A DNA stretch of 64,000 bases from Streptomyces sp. NBC_01471 (GTDB lineage Bacteria; Actinomycetota; Actinomycetes; Streptomycetales; Streptomycetaceae): contig NZ_CP109450.1 of the NCBI RefSeq assembly GCF_041438865.1, positions 4,485,001-4,549,000 of the forward strand. The letters run 5' to 3'. A program made the position numbers and the translations under genes. How positions within the stretch are numbered: position 1 is the first letter of the stretch; every line of letters begins with the position of its first letter. The notes below the pieces were generated by a model, which was not told the origin of the DNA, ran no database searches, and saw only the letters and a program-made list of their open reading frames with translations. This document shows positions 17,545-25,788 of this stretch, one piece after another.

Positions 17545-18752
17545 GCACCAGCACTGGCACGAGCACGGGCACGCAGACGGGCACGCAGACGGGTACCGCC
17601 GTCGGGAGTACCGCCGTCGAATCCGAAGAGCGCGCGGCCCTGCGCGCCGCCGTGGCCGCCCTCGGCAGGCGCCACGCGGGCACCAGCCACCGCGACTACG
17701 ACCGGCAGGCGCTCTGGGCCGCCGCGGCGAAGCTCGGCTATCTCGGAGTCAGCCTCCCCGAGGAGTACGGCGGCGGAGGCGGCGGTATCAGTGAACTCTC
17801 CATCGTGCTGGAGGAGTTGGGAGCCGCCGGGTGCCCGCTCCTGATGATGGTCGTCTCGCCCGCCATCTGCGGCACCGTCATCGCCCGCTTCGGCACGGAC
17901 GAGCAGAAACAGCGGTGGCTGCCCGGCCTCGCGGACGGATCGCTCACGCTCGCCTTCGGCATCACCGAGCCGGACGCGGGCTCCAACTCCCACCGCATCA
18001 CCACCACCGCCCGCCGTGACGGAGGAGGGGACTGGCTGCTCACCGGCCGGAAGGTCTTCATATCCGGCGTCGACATGGCGGACGCGACTCTGATCGTCGG
18101 CCGCACCGAGGACTCCAGGACCGGACGTCTCAAGCCCTGCCTCTTCCTCGTGCCCCGCGACGCCCCCGGTTTCCACCGCACGCAGATCGACATGGAGATC
18201 CAGGCGCCGGAGAAGCAGTTCGAGCTGGTACTCGACGACGTACGGCTGCCCGCCGACGCCCTGGTCGGCAATGAGGACGCCGGGCTGCTCCAGCTCTTCG
18301 CCGGGCTCAACCCCGAGCGGATCATGACCGCCGCCTTCGCGATCGGGATGGGCCGCTACGCGCTGGCGAAGGCCGTCGACTACGCGAAGACCCGGCAGGT
18401 CTGGAAGGAGCCCATCGGCTCCCACCAGGCCATCGCGCACCCCCTCGCCCAGTCCCACATCGAACTCGAACTGGCCCGGCTGATGATGCAGAAGGCCGCC
18501 GCGCTCTACGACGCGGGCGACGACCTCGGCGCGGGGGAGGCGGCCAACATGGCCAAGTACGCGGCGGGCGAGGCCTGTGTGAAGGCGGTCGACCAGTCGG
18601 TGCACACGCTCGGCGGCAACGGGCTCACCCGCGAGTACGGTCTGGCGGCGCTCATCACCGCGTCCCGGGTGGCCCGGATCGCACCGGTCAGCCGGGAAAT
18701 GATCCTCAATTACGTTTCCCACCAGTCCCTGGGTCTCCCCAAGTCCTACTGA
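17541..18752 (+). CDS. Acyl-CoA dehydrogenase
   Basis: 403 residues from ATG 17541 (ATGA overlap). The first 25 residues are Thr/Gly/Ser-rich repeats (STGTSTGTQTGTQTG) of no known function. Then comes a normal ACAD fold: LGYLGVSLPEEYGG, FAFGITEPDAGSNSH (flavin contact), and the C-terminal helical domain with TLGGNGLTREYGLAALI. FAD-dependent alpha,beta-desaturation of an acyl-CoA would supply the enoyl-CoA substrate of the carboxylase encoded just upstream. Confidence 0.9.
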   Translation: MSTSTGTSTGTQTGTQTGTAVGSTAVESEERAALRAAVAALGRRHAGTSHRDYDRQALWAAAAKLGYLGVSLPEEYGGGGGGISELSIVLEELGAAGCPLLMMVVSPAICGTVIARFGTDEQKQRWLPGLADGSLTLAFGITEPDAGSNSHRITTTARRDGGGDWLLTGRKVFISGVDMADATLIVGRTEDSRTGRLKPCLFLVPRDAPGFHRTQIDMEIQAPEKQFELVLDDVRLPADALVGNEDAGLLQLFAGLNPERIMTAAFAIGMGRYALAKAVDYAKTRQVWKEPIGSHQAIAHPLAQSHIELELARLMMQKAAALYDAGDDLGAGEAANMAKYAAGEACVKAVDQSVHTLGGNGLTREYGLAALITASRVARIAPVSREMILNYVSHQSLGLPKSY

Positions 18753-18808
18753 CAGGGGCGATTCTGGCCCGACCGGACTCGGCCCAGGAGCCGGCCCGGT
18801 ACAACGGC

Positions 18809-18866
18809 GCACCAGGGCGCTGAGGCACCGGGGCGCTGAGGCACCAGGGCGCTGAGGCACCGGGCT
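18809..18866. repeat. 16-bp tandem repeat, about 3.5 copies
   Basis: Unit GCACCRGGGCGCTGAG at 18809-18824, 18825-18840 and 18841-18856, then a partial copy. It fills the gap between the acyl-CoA dehydrogenase and ligase genes, ending about 35 bp before the ligase ATG. Slippage-type minisatellite; no coding role seen. Confidence 0.8.
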
Positions 18867-18899
18867 CCACGCACATGTCGCGCGTCGAAGGGGACTGGC

Positions 18900-20558
18900 A
18901 TGGTGTTCCACAGCGAGTACGAGGACGTACCGGTTCTCGACCAGCCCATCCACGAAGCGGTACTCGGCCGGGCGGCCGAGTACGGAGACGCCCCCGCGCT
19001 GATCGACGCGGTGGACGGCACCACCGTCAGCTACCGCCAACTCGACTTCTTCCACCGGTCGGTCGCCGCCGGGCTGGCCGCCGCCGGGGTGCGCAAGGGC
19101 GATGTCGTCGCCCTGCACAGCCCCAACAGCATCGCCTACCCTGCCGTCTTCCACGGTGCGTGCCGGGCGGGCGCCACGGTCACCACCGTGCACCCGCTCG
19201 CCACCCCCGAGGAGTTCGCCACACAGATACGGGACTGCGCCGCGCGGTGGATCATCACCGTGTCCCGCCTGCTGGACGTGGCCCGCCGGGCGGCCGAACT
19301 GGTCGGCGGGATCGAGGAGATCTTCGTCTGCGACCGGGCCGAGGGCCACCGCTCGGTGCTCGACCTGTCCGGGGCCCGGCCGGGGGACTCGTCGGAGAGC
19401 CGCGACCGCGCCCCCGGCACCACCGTCCCGATCGACCCCGCCGAGGACATCGCCGTCCTCCCGTACTCGTCGGGCACCACCGGCGCCCCCAAGGGCGTCA
19501 TGCTCACCCACCGGTCCGTCTCCACCAACCTGGTCCAGCTGCACCCGTTCGCCCGGATGGGGCCCGGCGAGCGGATCCTCGCCGTGCTGCCGTTCTTCCA
19601 CATCTACGGGCTCACCGCACTGCTCAACGCACCGCTGCGGTACGGCGCGACGGTCGTGGTGCTGCCCCGGTTCGAGCTGGGACAGTTCCTGGCCGCCATC
19701 GAGGAGCACCGCATCAACGGGCTCTACGTGGCCCCGCCGATCGTCCTCGCCCTCGCCAAGCACCCCTCCGTCGCGCGCTACGACCTGTCCTCGCTGGAGT
19801 ACATCGTCAGCGCCGCCGCCCCGCTCGACGCCGGTCTTGCCGCCGCCTGCTCGGCCCGGCTCGGGCTGCCGCCGGTGCGCCAGGCGTACGGCATGACGGA
19901 GCTGTCACCCGGCACGCACGTCGTCCCGCTCGACGCGGAGAACCCGCCGCCGGGAACGGTCGGGAAGCTGTTCCCCGGCACCGAGATGCGCATCCTGTCG
20001 CTGGAGGAGCCGGGGGAGGGCCCCGGGGCGGGGCCCGCGCGCGATCTCGGGGTGGACGAGGAGGGCGAGGTCGCCATCCGCGGGCCGCAGGTCATGAAGG
20101 GCTACCTCGGCCGGCCGGAAGCCACCGCCGAGATGATCGACCAGGACGGCTGGGTGCACACCGGGGACATCGGCCGGGTGGACGAGGACGGCTGGCTCTT
20201 CATCGTCGACCGGGTCAAGGAGCTCATCAAGTACAAGGGCTACCAGGTGGCCCCCGCCGAACTGGAGGCGCTGCTCCTCACCCATCCCGCGGTGGCCGAC
20301 GCGGCGGTCATCGGCGTGTACGACGAGGACGGCAACGAGGTGCCCAAGGCGTTCGCCGTCCGGCAGGCGGGTGCGCGTCTCACGGAGGAGGAGCTGATGG
20401 CGTACGTCGCCGAGCGCGTCGCCCCGTACAAGAAGATCCGGCGGACCGAGTTCATCGGCGCCGTCCCGCGCGCCACCTCGGGGAAGATCCTCCGGCGTGA
20501 ACTGCGGGAACGGGAACGGCGGAACAGCGGCCGGGAGACCGGGGGGCGGCGCGCGTGA
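18900..20558 (+). CDS. AMP-dependent acyl-CoA ligase (4-coumarate-CoA-ligase-like)
   Basis: 552 residues, complete for the family. Adenylation motifs: A3 PYSSGTTGAPKGVMLTHRS (about residue 185), RQAYGMTE (A5), GWVHTGDIG (A7), DRVKELIKYKGYQVAP (A8) and the catalytic lysine in ATSGKILRREL (A10). It activates a carboxylic acid as acyl-AMP and transfers it to CoA; the 4CL-like sequence allows aromatic, cinnamic or branched acids. GTGA coupling to the enoyl-CoA hydratase gene and the carboxylase genes upstream put it in the same catabolic route. Confidence 0.9.
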   Translation: MVFHSEYEDVPVLDQPIHEAVLGRAAEYGDAPALIDAVDGTTVSYRQLDFFHRSVAAGLAAAGVRKGDVVALHSPNSIAYPAVFHGACRAGATVTTVHPLATPEEFATQIRDCAARWIITVSRLLDVARRAAELVGGIEEIFVCDRAEGHRSVLDLSGARPGDSSESRDRAPGTTVPIDPAEDIAVLPYSSGTTGAPKGVMLTHRSVSTNLVQLHPFARMGPGERILAVLPFFHIYGLTALLNAPLRYGATVVVLPRFELGQFLAAIEEHRINGLYVAPPIVLALAKHPSVARYDLSSLEYIVSAAAPLDAGLAAACSARLGLPPVRQAYGMTELSPGTHVVPLDAENPPPGTVGKLFPGTEMRILSLEEPGEGPGAGPARDLGVDEEGEVAIRGPQVMKGYLGRPEATAEMIDQDGWVHTGDIGRVDEDGWLFIVDRVKELIKYKGYQVAPAELEALLLTHPAVADAAVIGVYDEDGNEVPKAFAVRQAGARLTEEELMAYVAERVAPYKKIRRTEFIGAVPRATSGKILRRELRERERRNSGRETGGRRA

Positions 20559-21304
20559 CGTCCGCGGCATCCACACCCGGCGTGATCCGGACGGCCCACG
20601 ACCGGGGGATCACCACCCTGACCCTGGACGCCCCGCAGAGCCGCAACGCGCTCTCCGCGCAGCTGGTGGCGGAGCTGGAAGAGGCCCTGTCGGCGGCCGG
20701 TGACTCCGTACGCGCGGTGGTCCTCACCCACACCGGGAACACCTTCTGCGCGGGCGCGGACCTCAAGGAGCCACCGGACCCGGCCGCGTTCGTACGGCTG
20801 ATGCGGGCGATCGTGGCGCACCCCCGGCCGGTGGTCGCCCGCGTCACCGGACACGTCCGGGCCGGCGGGCTCGGGCTGCTCGGTTCCTGCGACATCGCGA
20901 TGGCGGGGCCCGGGGCCTCCTTCGCCTTCACCGAGTCCCGGCTCGGCCTGGCCCCCGCCGTCATCTCGATGCCGCTGCTGCCGCGCATGGACGCGCGGGC
21001 CGCGGCCCGCTACTACCTCACGGGCGAACGGTTCGACGCCGCCGAAGCCGCCCGTACGGGACTGATCACCGGCGCGGCGGACGACGTGGACGCGGCGCTC
21101 GCCCCGGTCATCGACGGACTGCGCCGGGCCTCCCCGCAGGGCCTGGCCGCATCGAAGGCGCTGGTCACCGCTACGGTGCTGGAGAACTTCGACCGCAACA
21201 CGGAAGACCTCATCGCCCACTCGGCGTCCCTCTTCGCGTCCGCCCAGGCGCACGAGGGCGTACGGGCCTTCCTCGAACGACGGGATCCCGCATGGGTGTT
21301 GTGA
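20555..21304 (+). CDS. Enoyl-CoA hydratase/isomerase family protein
   Basis: 249 residues from GTG 20555, overlapping the ligase stop by 4 bp. Crotonase fold: SRNALSAQLVAELEEAL, GNTFCAGADLKE (first oxyanion-hole region, about residue 65) and GHVRAGGLGLLGSCDIAMA (second, about residue 105). Hydration or isomerisation of an enoyl-CoA follows logically after ligase, dehydrogenase and carboxylase. The stop overlaps the TetR gene's start by 13 bp, so regulator and enzymes are cotranscribed. Confidence 0.88.
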   Translation: MTSAASTPGVIRTAHDRGITTLTLDAPQSRNALSAQLVAELEEALSAAGDSVRAVVLTHTGNTFCAGADLKEPPDPAAFVRLMRAIVAHPRPVVARVTGHVRAGGLGLLGSCDIAMAGPGASFAFTESRLGLAPAVISMPLLPRMDARAAARYYLTGERFDAAEAARTGLITGAADDVDAALAPVIDGLRRASPQGLAASKALVTATVLENFDRNTEDLIAHSASLFASAQAHEGVRAFLERRDPAWVL

Positions 21305-21936
21305 CGGACCGGGGCAGCGGCGGTACAGGCGGCAGCGGCGGTACGGGCCGGGGCCCCAAGCAGGACCGCAGCCGGGCCACCCGGCAGCGCCTGCTGGAAG
21401 CCGCGGTCTCGTGCCTGGCCGAGCACGGCTGGGCAGGCTCCACCGTCTCCGCCGTCGCGGAGCGCGCGGGCGTCTCCCGGGGGGCCGCGCAGCACCACTT
21501 CCCGACCCGCGAGGACCTGTTCACGGCGGCGGTCGAGTACGTGGCAGAGGAACGCTCCACCGCCCTGCGCACCCTGCCCCCGCAGGACCGCCGCACCGTG
21601 GTGGCGGCCCTGGTCGACCTCTACACCGGCCCGCTGTTCCGGGCCGCCCTGCACCTGTGGGTGGCCGCGTCGAACGAACCGCAGCTGCACGCCCGCGTCA
21701 CGGAGCTGGAGGCCCGGGTGGGCCGCGAGTCGCACCGGATCGCCGTACAGCTGCTGCGGGCGGACGAGTCCGTGCCCGGCGTACGGGAAACGGTGCAGGG
21801 CCTGCTGGACATGGCGCGGGGGCTGGGCCTGGCGAACCTGCTCACGGACGACGCGGAGCGGCGCGAGCGTGTGGTGGCCCAGTGGGGTGAGCTGGTGGAG
21901 GGGGCGCTCCGGCCCGGAAAGGGCGACCGGGGCTGA
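21292..21936 (+). CDS. TetR-family transcriptional regulator
   Basis: 214 residues from ATG 21292, inside the hydratase gene's end. After a Gly/Ser/Thr-rich N-terminal tail (about 20 residues) comes the helix-turn-helix SRATRQRLLEAAVSCLAEHG and VSAVAERAGVSRGAAQHHFP. The ligand domain spans about 80-205. Being last in the acyl-CoA operon, it is the best candidate to bind the CAAGCA/TGCTTG repeat at 11247-11262 and repress the locus until an acyl-CoA inducer accumulates; inference. Confidence 0.88.
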   Translation: MGVVTDRGSGGTGGSGGTGRGPKQDRSRATRQRLLEAAVSCLAEHGWAGSTVSAVAERAGVSRGAAQHHFPTREDLFTAAVEYVAEERSTALRTLPPQDRRTVVAALVDLYTGPLFRAALHLWVAASNEPQLHARVTELEARVGRESHRIAVQLLRADESVPGVRETVQGLLDMARGLGLANLLTDDAERRERVVAQWGELVEGALRPGKGDRG

Positions 21937-22046
21937 GTGGCGCCACCACGGGCCGCCGGGCGGCGCTGTGTGTGCCATGCGGCGCCACTCGGCGCCATGT
22001 GAGGTCGTGCGGTGCCACCTCGAAAAATATTGGTGCCACGGATGGT
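21937..22046. repeat. Cluster of GGCGCC / GGTGCC half-palindromes
   Basis: The gap after the TetR gene contains GTGGCGCCAC (21937-21946), GGCGCCA (21981-21987), GGCGCCA (21991-21997) and GGTGCCA variants around 22011 and 22032, with an AT-rich AAAAATATT at 22023-22031 between them. With the larger palindromes at 22139-22165 this looks like an operator array for the ribbon-helix-helix protein encoded next. Confidence 0.45.
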
Positions 22047-22138
22047 GCGCGCATAGTGCGGCTCTGACCTGCGGAAATGACCCCACCTGGCGTCCCTGAT
22101 CGCCTCTCTGTGCCATGCGTTGCGCCTCACGGCTTGCC

Positions 22139-22165
22139 AGTGGCGCCACTATGGCGCCATAGTGG
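22139..22165. promoter_or_regulatory. Overlapping perfect palindromes abutting the RHH gene start
   Basis: Two overlapping palindromes: AGTGGCGCCACT (22139-22150) and the perfect 20-bp CCACTATGGCGCCATAGTGG (22146-22165). The latter ends 4 bp before the ATG at 22170. A site here would block translation initiation or the promoter; autorepression by the encoded ribbon-helix-helix protein is the simplest reading. Confidence 0.6.
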
Positions 22166-22169
22166 GGTC

Positions 22170-22691
22170 ATGGACCTCACGCCGTACGTCGAAACGCTCC
22201 GCAGGGAACTGGCGGTCGCCGCCGAAGCCGGGGGCGACGAAGCCCGCGAGCTCGCCGAGCGGCTGACCGCGCCGCTGGAGTCGGCCGCCCGCCTGACCCT
22301 GCTCAACGTGCTGTCCGACGCCATGGGCGAGATCACCCGTGAACTCGCCCCCGGCTCGGTCGACGTACGACTGCGTGGCCTCGACCCGGACTTCGTGGTG
22401 GCGCTGCCGCATGACGAGGGCCGGACCGGATCGCTCGACGCACCGGCGGCGGCCCCGGCCCCCGCCGCCCCCGCCGACCCGGACGAGGGTGGCACCGCCC
22501 GCGTCAATCTGCGCCTGCCCGCCCACCTCAAGAACCGCGCCGAGGAGGCGGCGGCCGGCGAGGGGCTGTCGGTCAACGCATGGCTCGTACGGGTCGTGTC
22601 GGCCGCGGTCGACACGGGCGGCGCCGCCACCCCGCACACCACCGGCAGGACCAGGACGATCGGCCAGAACTTCACGGGCTGGGTGCGCTGA
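22170..22691 (+). CDS. Ribbon-helix-helix (HicB-like) DNA-binding protein
   Basis: 173 residues from ATG 22170, placed right after the 20-bp palindrome. The N-terminal half (about 1-90) is helical, then acidic and Ala/Pro-rich; the C-terminal part has the ribbon-helix-helix pattern TARVNLRLPAHLKNRAEEAA ... EGLSVNAWLVRVVSAAV (about 110-150). Proteins of this type are labelled HicB-family antitoxins, but no HicA-type toxin gene is adjacent. It precedes a DUF4097 gene and an ABC transporter pair on the same strand, so it more likely regulates those genes than acts as an antitoxin. Confidence 0.78.
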   Translation: MDLTPYVETLRRELAVAAEAGGDEARELAERLTAPLESAARLTLLNVLSDAMGEITRELAPGSVDVRLRGLDPDFVVALPHDEGRTGSLDAPAAAPAPAAPADPDEGGTARVNLRLPAHLKNRAEEAAAGEGLSVNAWLVRVVSAAVDTGGAATPHTTGRTRTIGQNFTGWVR

Positions 22692-22770
22692 CCAGCCCTT
22701 CCGAACGACTTCACCCACACCACGTCCCACCTGCGGGGACGCCACGAACAGTCAAGAGGACGGGACAGCC

Positions 22771-23616
22771 ATGCCTTCTTTCGACACTCCCCAGCCGATC
22801 TCGGTCGACGCCCGTGTGGACGCCGGAACCATCCAGTTCGCCGCGGCCGACCGCGCCGACACCGTCGTGGGCGTAGCCCCCCGCGACCCGAAGAAGGACC
22901 AGGACGTGCGGGCGGCCGACCAGACCGAGGTCACGTACGTGAGCGGCGTCCTGACGGTCAGGACGCGCAAGTCGCGCTACCCCCTCGGGCGCACCGGCAC
23001 CGTCGACGTGACGGTCGAACTGCCCACGGGCTCGCGCGTCGACATGACCGGCGCCTGGACGCAGGTGCTCGGCGACGGGCGCCTCGGCGAGGTCCATGTG
23101 AAGACCTCGTCGGGCGACGTCCGCCTCGACACGACCGGCCCGCTGTACCTGAGCGCGTCCCACGGGGCCATCACCGTGGACCGCGTCGAGGGCCCCGCCG
23201 AGATCACCACCAGCTCCGGCAGTATGCGCGTCGGCACGGTGACGGGCACCGCCGTCCTGAAGAACTCGCACGGCACCACCAGTGTCGGCGACGCCACCGG
23301 CGACCTGCGGGTCAGCGGCGCCAACGGCGACATCATCATCGAGCGCGCCCGCGCCTCCGTCGCGGCCACCACCGCGAACGGCGCGGTGCGTGTCTTCGAA
23401 GTGGCACGCGGAACAGTCCAGTTGGAGACCTCCTACGGGGCCATCGACCTGGGCGTGCGCGAGGGCACGGCCGCCTGGCTCGACGTCAGTTCGAGCTCCG
23501 GGAGCGTGCGCAACTCGCTGACGGCGTCCGAGGGGCCGGAGGCGTCCGAGGACACCGTCGAGGTCCGCGCCCGTACGCGCTACGGAAACATCGACATCCA
23601 CCGCGCCCGCGCCTGA
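22771..23616 (+). CDS. DUF4097 beta-strand repeat protein
   Basis: 281 residues from ATG 22771. No signal peptide. The body is a series of short beta strands with recurring S/T-S-G-x-[VI] turns (VKTSSGDVRLDTTGPLYLSA, ITTSSGSMRVGTVTG, TTANGAVRVFEV), the DUF4097 (adhesin-like beta-roll) pattern. Function of the family is unknown; it is often encoded next to transporters or anti-sigma genes. Here it lies between the RHH regulator and the ABC transporter and is probably cotranscribed. Confidence 0.82.
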   Translation: MPSFDTPQPISVDARVDAGTIQFAAADRADTVVGVAPRDPKKDQDVRAADQTEVTYVSGVLTVRTRKSRYPLGRTGTVDVTVELPTGSRVDMTGAWTQVLGDGRLGEVHVKTSSGDVRLDTTGPLYLSASHGAITVDRVEGPAEITTSSGSMRVGTVTGTAVLKNSHGTTSVGDATGDLRVSGANGDIIIERARASVAATTANGAVRVFEVARGTVQLETSYGAIDLGVREGTAAWLDVSSSSGSVRNSLTASEGPEASEDTVEVRARTRYGNIDIHRARA

Positions 23617-23649
23617 GGTCCCACCCCGGCGGACCGCTCCGCCGGTCCG

Positions 23650-23685
23650 TTCACGCCCTTCACGCCCTTCACACCCTTCACGCCA
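23650..23685. repeat. 9-bp tandem repeat TTCACGCCC, four copies
   Basis: Units at 23650, 23659, 23668 (one change) and 23677 (one change) between the DUF4097 and ABC ATPase genes, 35 bp before the ATPase GTG. No function assigned. Confidence 0.75.
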
Positions 23686-23719
23686 TCCACTCCATTCCAG
23701 CCTTCGATCGGGAGGGCAC

Positions 23720-24754
23720 GTGCCTTCGCCTGTCATGCCCACGTCCAGAAACGGCAGCGGCCAGGAGCCGCCCGCCGCCATCTCCGCCGCCGGCCTGCGC
23801 AAGTCCTACGGCGACAAGCTCGTCCTCGACGGGATCGATCTGCGCATCCCGGCCGGCACCGTCTTCGCGCTGCTCGGCCCGAACGGGGCCGGCAAGACCA
23901 CCGTCGTCCAGATCCTCTCCACCCTCATCTCCGCCGGCCCCGGCTCCGGCGACATCCGCGTGGATGGCCACGACCTGGCCGCCGACCCCCAGGCCGTGCG
24001 GGCCACGATCGGCGTCACCGGGCAGTTCTCCGCCGTCGACGGCCTGATCACCGGCGAGGAGAACATGCTCCTCATGGCGGACCTGCACCACCTCTCTCGC
24101 GCCGAGGGCCGCCGCACCACCGCCGAACTGCTGGAGCGCTTCGACCTGGTGGACGCCGCGAAGAAGCCCGCCGCCACCTACTCCGGCGGCATGAGGCGCC
24201 GCCTCGACATCGCCATGACCCTGGTCGGCAACCCGCGGATCATCTTCCTCGACGAGCCGACCACCGGCCTCGACCCGCGCAGCCGCCACACCATGTGGGG
24301 GATCATCCGCGAGCTGGTCGCCGGTGGCGTCACCGTCTTCCTCACCACCCAGTACCTGGAGGAGGCCGACGAACTCGCCGACCACATCGCGGTCCTGAGC
24401 GACGGCAGGATCGCTGCCGAGGGCACCGCCGAGGAGCTGAAGCGGCTCATCCCGGGCGGGCACGTGCGGCTGCGGTTCTCCGACCCGGCGGCGTACCGGT
24501 CGGCCGCCGCAGCCCTGAACGAGGTGGCTGTCCGTACCCCCGGCGACGAGGCCCTGTCCCTTCAGATCCCCAGCGACGGCAGCCAGCGCGAGCTGCGCTC
24601 CCTCCTCGACTGGCTCGACTCGGAGGGCGTCGAGGCGGACGAGCTGACCGTGCACACCCCCGACCTCGACGACGTGTTCTTCGCCCTGACCGGAGGCGCC
24701 GACGTGACCGACGTGACCGGCCGACCCGACAAGAAAGGTGCGGAAGTCCGATGA
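23720..24754 (+). CDS. DrrA-like ABC transporter ATP-binding protein
   Basis: 344 residues from GTG 23720 (GGGAGG 4 bases upstream). Walker A LLGPNGAGKTTVV (about residue 53), Q-loop in VTGQFSAVDGLITGEENM, ABC signature YSGGMRRRLDIAM (about 155), Walker B IIFLDEPTTGLD (about 175), H-loop near TTQYLEEADEL. The daunorubicin-resistance-type C-terminal extension (about 240-335) is present. It powers the permease encoded by the overlapping next gene; exporters of this class remove drugs or lipids. It ends about 1 kb before the RiPP precursor gene and could contribute to export or immunity, but may be an independent conserved locus. Confidence 0.92.
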   Translation: MPSPVMPTSRNGSGQEPPAAISAAGLRKSYGDKLVLDGIDLRIPAGTVFALLGPNGAGKTTVVQILSTLISAGPGSGDIRVDGHDLAADPQAVRATIGVTGQFSAVDGLITGEENMLLMADLHHLSRAEGRRTTAELLERFDLVDAAKKPAATYSGGMRRRLDIAMTLVGNPRIIFLDEPTTGLDPRSRHTMWGIIRELVAGGVTVFLTTQYLEEADELADHIAVLSDGRIAAEGTAEELKRLIPGGHVRLRFSDPAAYRSAAAALNEVAVRTPGDEALSLQIPSDGSQRELRSLLDWLDSEGVEADELTVHTPDLDDVFFALTGGADVTDVTGRPDKKGAEVR

Positions 24755-25542
24755 GCGCGCTCTCCCTCGCCGTACGTGACTCGAACACCATGCTGCGCCG
24801 CAACCTGCTGCACGCGCGGCGCTACCCGTCCCTCACCCTGAACCTGCTGCTCACCCCGATCATGCTGCTGCTGCTCTTCGTCTACGTCTTCGGCGACGTG
24901 ATGAGCGCGGGCATCGGCGGCGGCGGTGCGGACCGCTCCGCGTACATCGCGTACATCGTCCCGGGCATCCTGCTGATGACCATCGGCGCCACCGTGGTCG
25001 GGACCGCGGTGTCCGTCTCCAACGACATGAGCGAGGGCATCGTCGCCCGCTTCCGCACGATGGCGGTCCACCGTGGTGCGGTGCTCGTCGGGCACGTCGT
25101 CGGCAGCGTGCTGCAGGCGGTCATGAGCGTGGTCCTGGTGGGCGCCGTCGCCGTGGCCATCGGCTTCCGGTCCAAGGACGCCGGAGTCCTGGAGTGGCTG
25201 GCGGCGTTCGGGCTGCTCGTGCTCTTCGCCATGGCGCTCACCTGGATCGCGGTCGGCATGGGCCTGATCAGCCCGAACGCCGAGGCCGCCAGCAACAACG
25301 CGACGCCGATGATCCTGCTCCCGCTCCTCTCCAGCGCCTTCGTACCGGTCGACGCGATGCCGGGCTGGTTCCGGCCGATCGCCGAGTACCAGCCGTTCAC
25401 CCCGGCCATCGAGACGCTGCGGGGTCTGCTGCTCGGCGGCGAGATCGGCAACAACGGCTGGCTCGCGGTCGGTTGGTGCCTGGGTCTCGCGGTGCTCGGC
25501 TACTTCTGGTCGGCGTCGAAGTTCAACAGCGACCCGAAGTAG
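24751..25542 (+). CDS. ABC-2 type transporter permease (DrrB-like)
   Basis: 263 residues from ATG 24751, overlapping the ATPase stop (ATGA). About six membrane segments: LTLNLLLTPIMLLLLFVYVF, a second near IVPGILLMTIGATVVGTAVS, and further ones around residues 105-130, 145-170, 185-200 and 235-255, in the ABC-2 layout with the EGIVARFRTM loop typical of DrrB-like permeases. Forms the membrane half of the exporter with the upstream ATPase. Substrate unknown. Confidence 0.9.
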   Translation: MSALSLAVRDSNTMLRRNLLHARRYPSLTLNLLLTPIMLLLLFVYVFGDVMSAGIGGGGADRSAYIAYIVPGILLMTIGATVVGTAVSVSNDMSEGIVARFRTMAVHRGAVLVGHVVGSVLQAVMSVVLVGAVAVAIGFRSKDAGVLEWLAAFGLLVLFAMALTWIAVGMGLISPNAEAASNNATPMILLPLLSSAFVPVDAMPGWFRPIAEYQPFTPAIETLRGLLLGGEIGNNGWLAVGWCLGLAVLGYFWSASKFNSDPK

Positions 25543-25558
25543 CCGCACGACGGCACGG

Positions 25559-25606
25559 GCCGCCCGCTCGACAAGAAGGCGCGGCGCGCCGGACGTCGCG
25601 GGCGGC
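25559..25606 (+). terminator. Terminator-like hairpin after the ABC transporter
   Basis: GCCGCCCGC (25559-25567) pairs perfectly with GCGGGCGGC (25598-25606), followed by TCTTCC, 17 bp after the permease stop. It separates the transporter from the RiPP cluster transcriptionally, though Streptomyces terminators lack strong U-tracts, so this is only probable. Confidence 0.5.
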
Positions 25607-25709
25607 TCTTCCGCTGCGCCGGTCCGGTCCGCCACCGCAACACCAATGCCACGAATCGTCAAGTACACGCTTATGTGCGTCAGTTCACGCATCCAGTACC
25701 GACTGCCCC

Positions 25710-25738
25710 TTCACGAGGACCCGGCGGAGTACTAGCCT
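25710..25738 (+). promoter_or_regulatory. Candidate promoter of the RiPP precursor gene
   Basis: TTCACG (25710-25715) and TAGCCT (25733-25738) with 17-bp spacing, similar to HrdB-type actinobacterial promoters. It predicts a start about 45 bp before the ATG. The 25607-25709 stretch upstream holds no gene. Confidence 0.45.
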
Positions 25739-25788
25739 TCCCGCGGTGGAGTTAGGCCCGCCGCACTTCGAAGCAAAGGGAGAACGCC

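Noticed and set aside
17079..19763. 894-codon minus-strand frame
   Set aside because: Shadow of the carboxylase alpha, dehydrogenase and ligase genes; no protein-like features.
22170..22691. HicAB toxin-antitoxin pair
   Set aside because: No small dsRBD-like HicA ORF on either side; the next gene is a DUF4097 protein.
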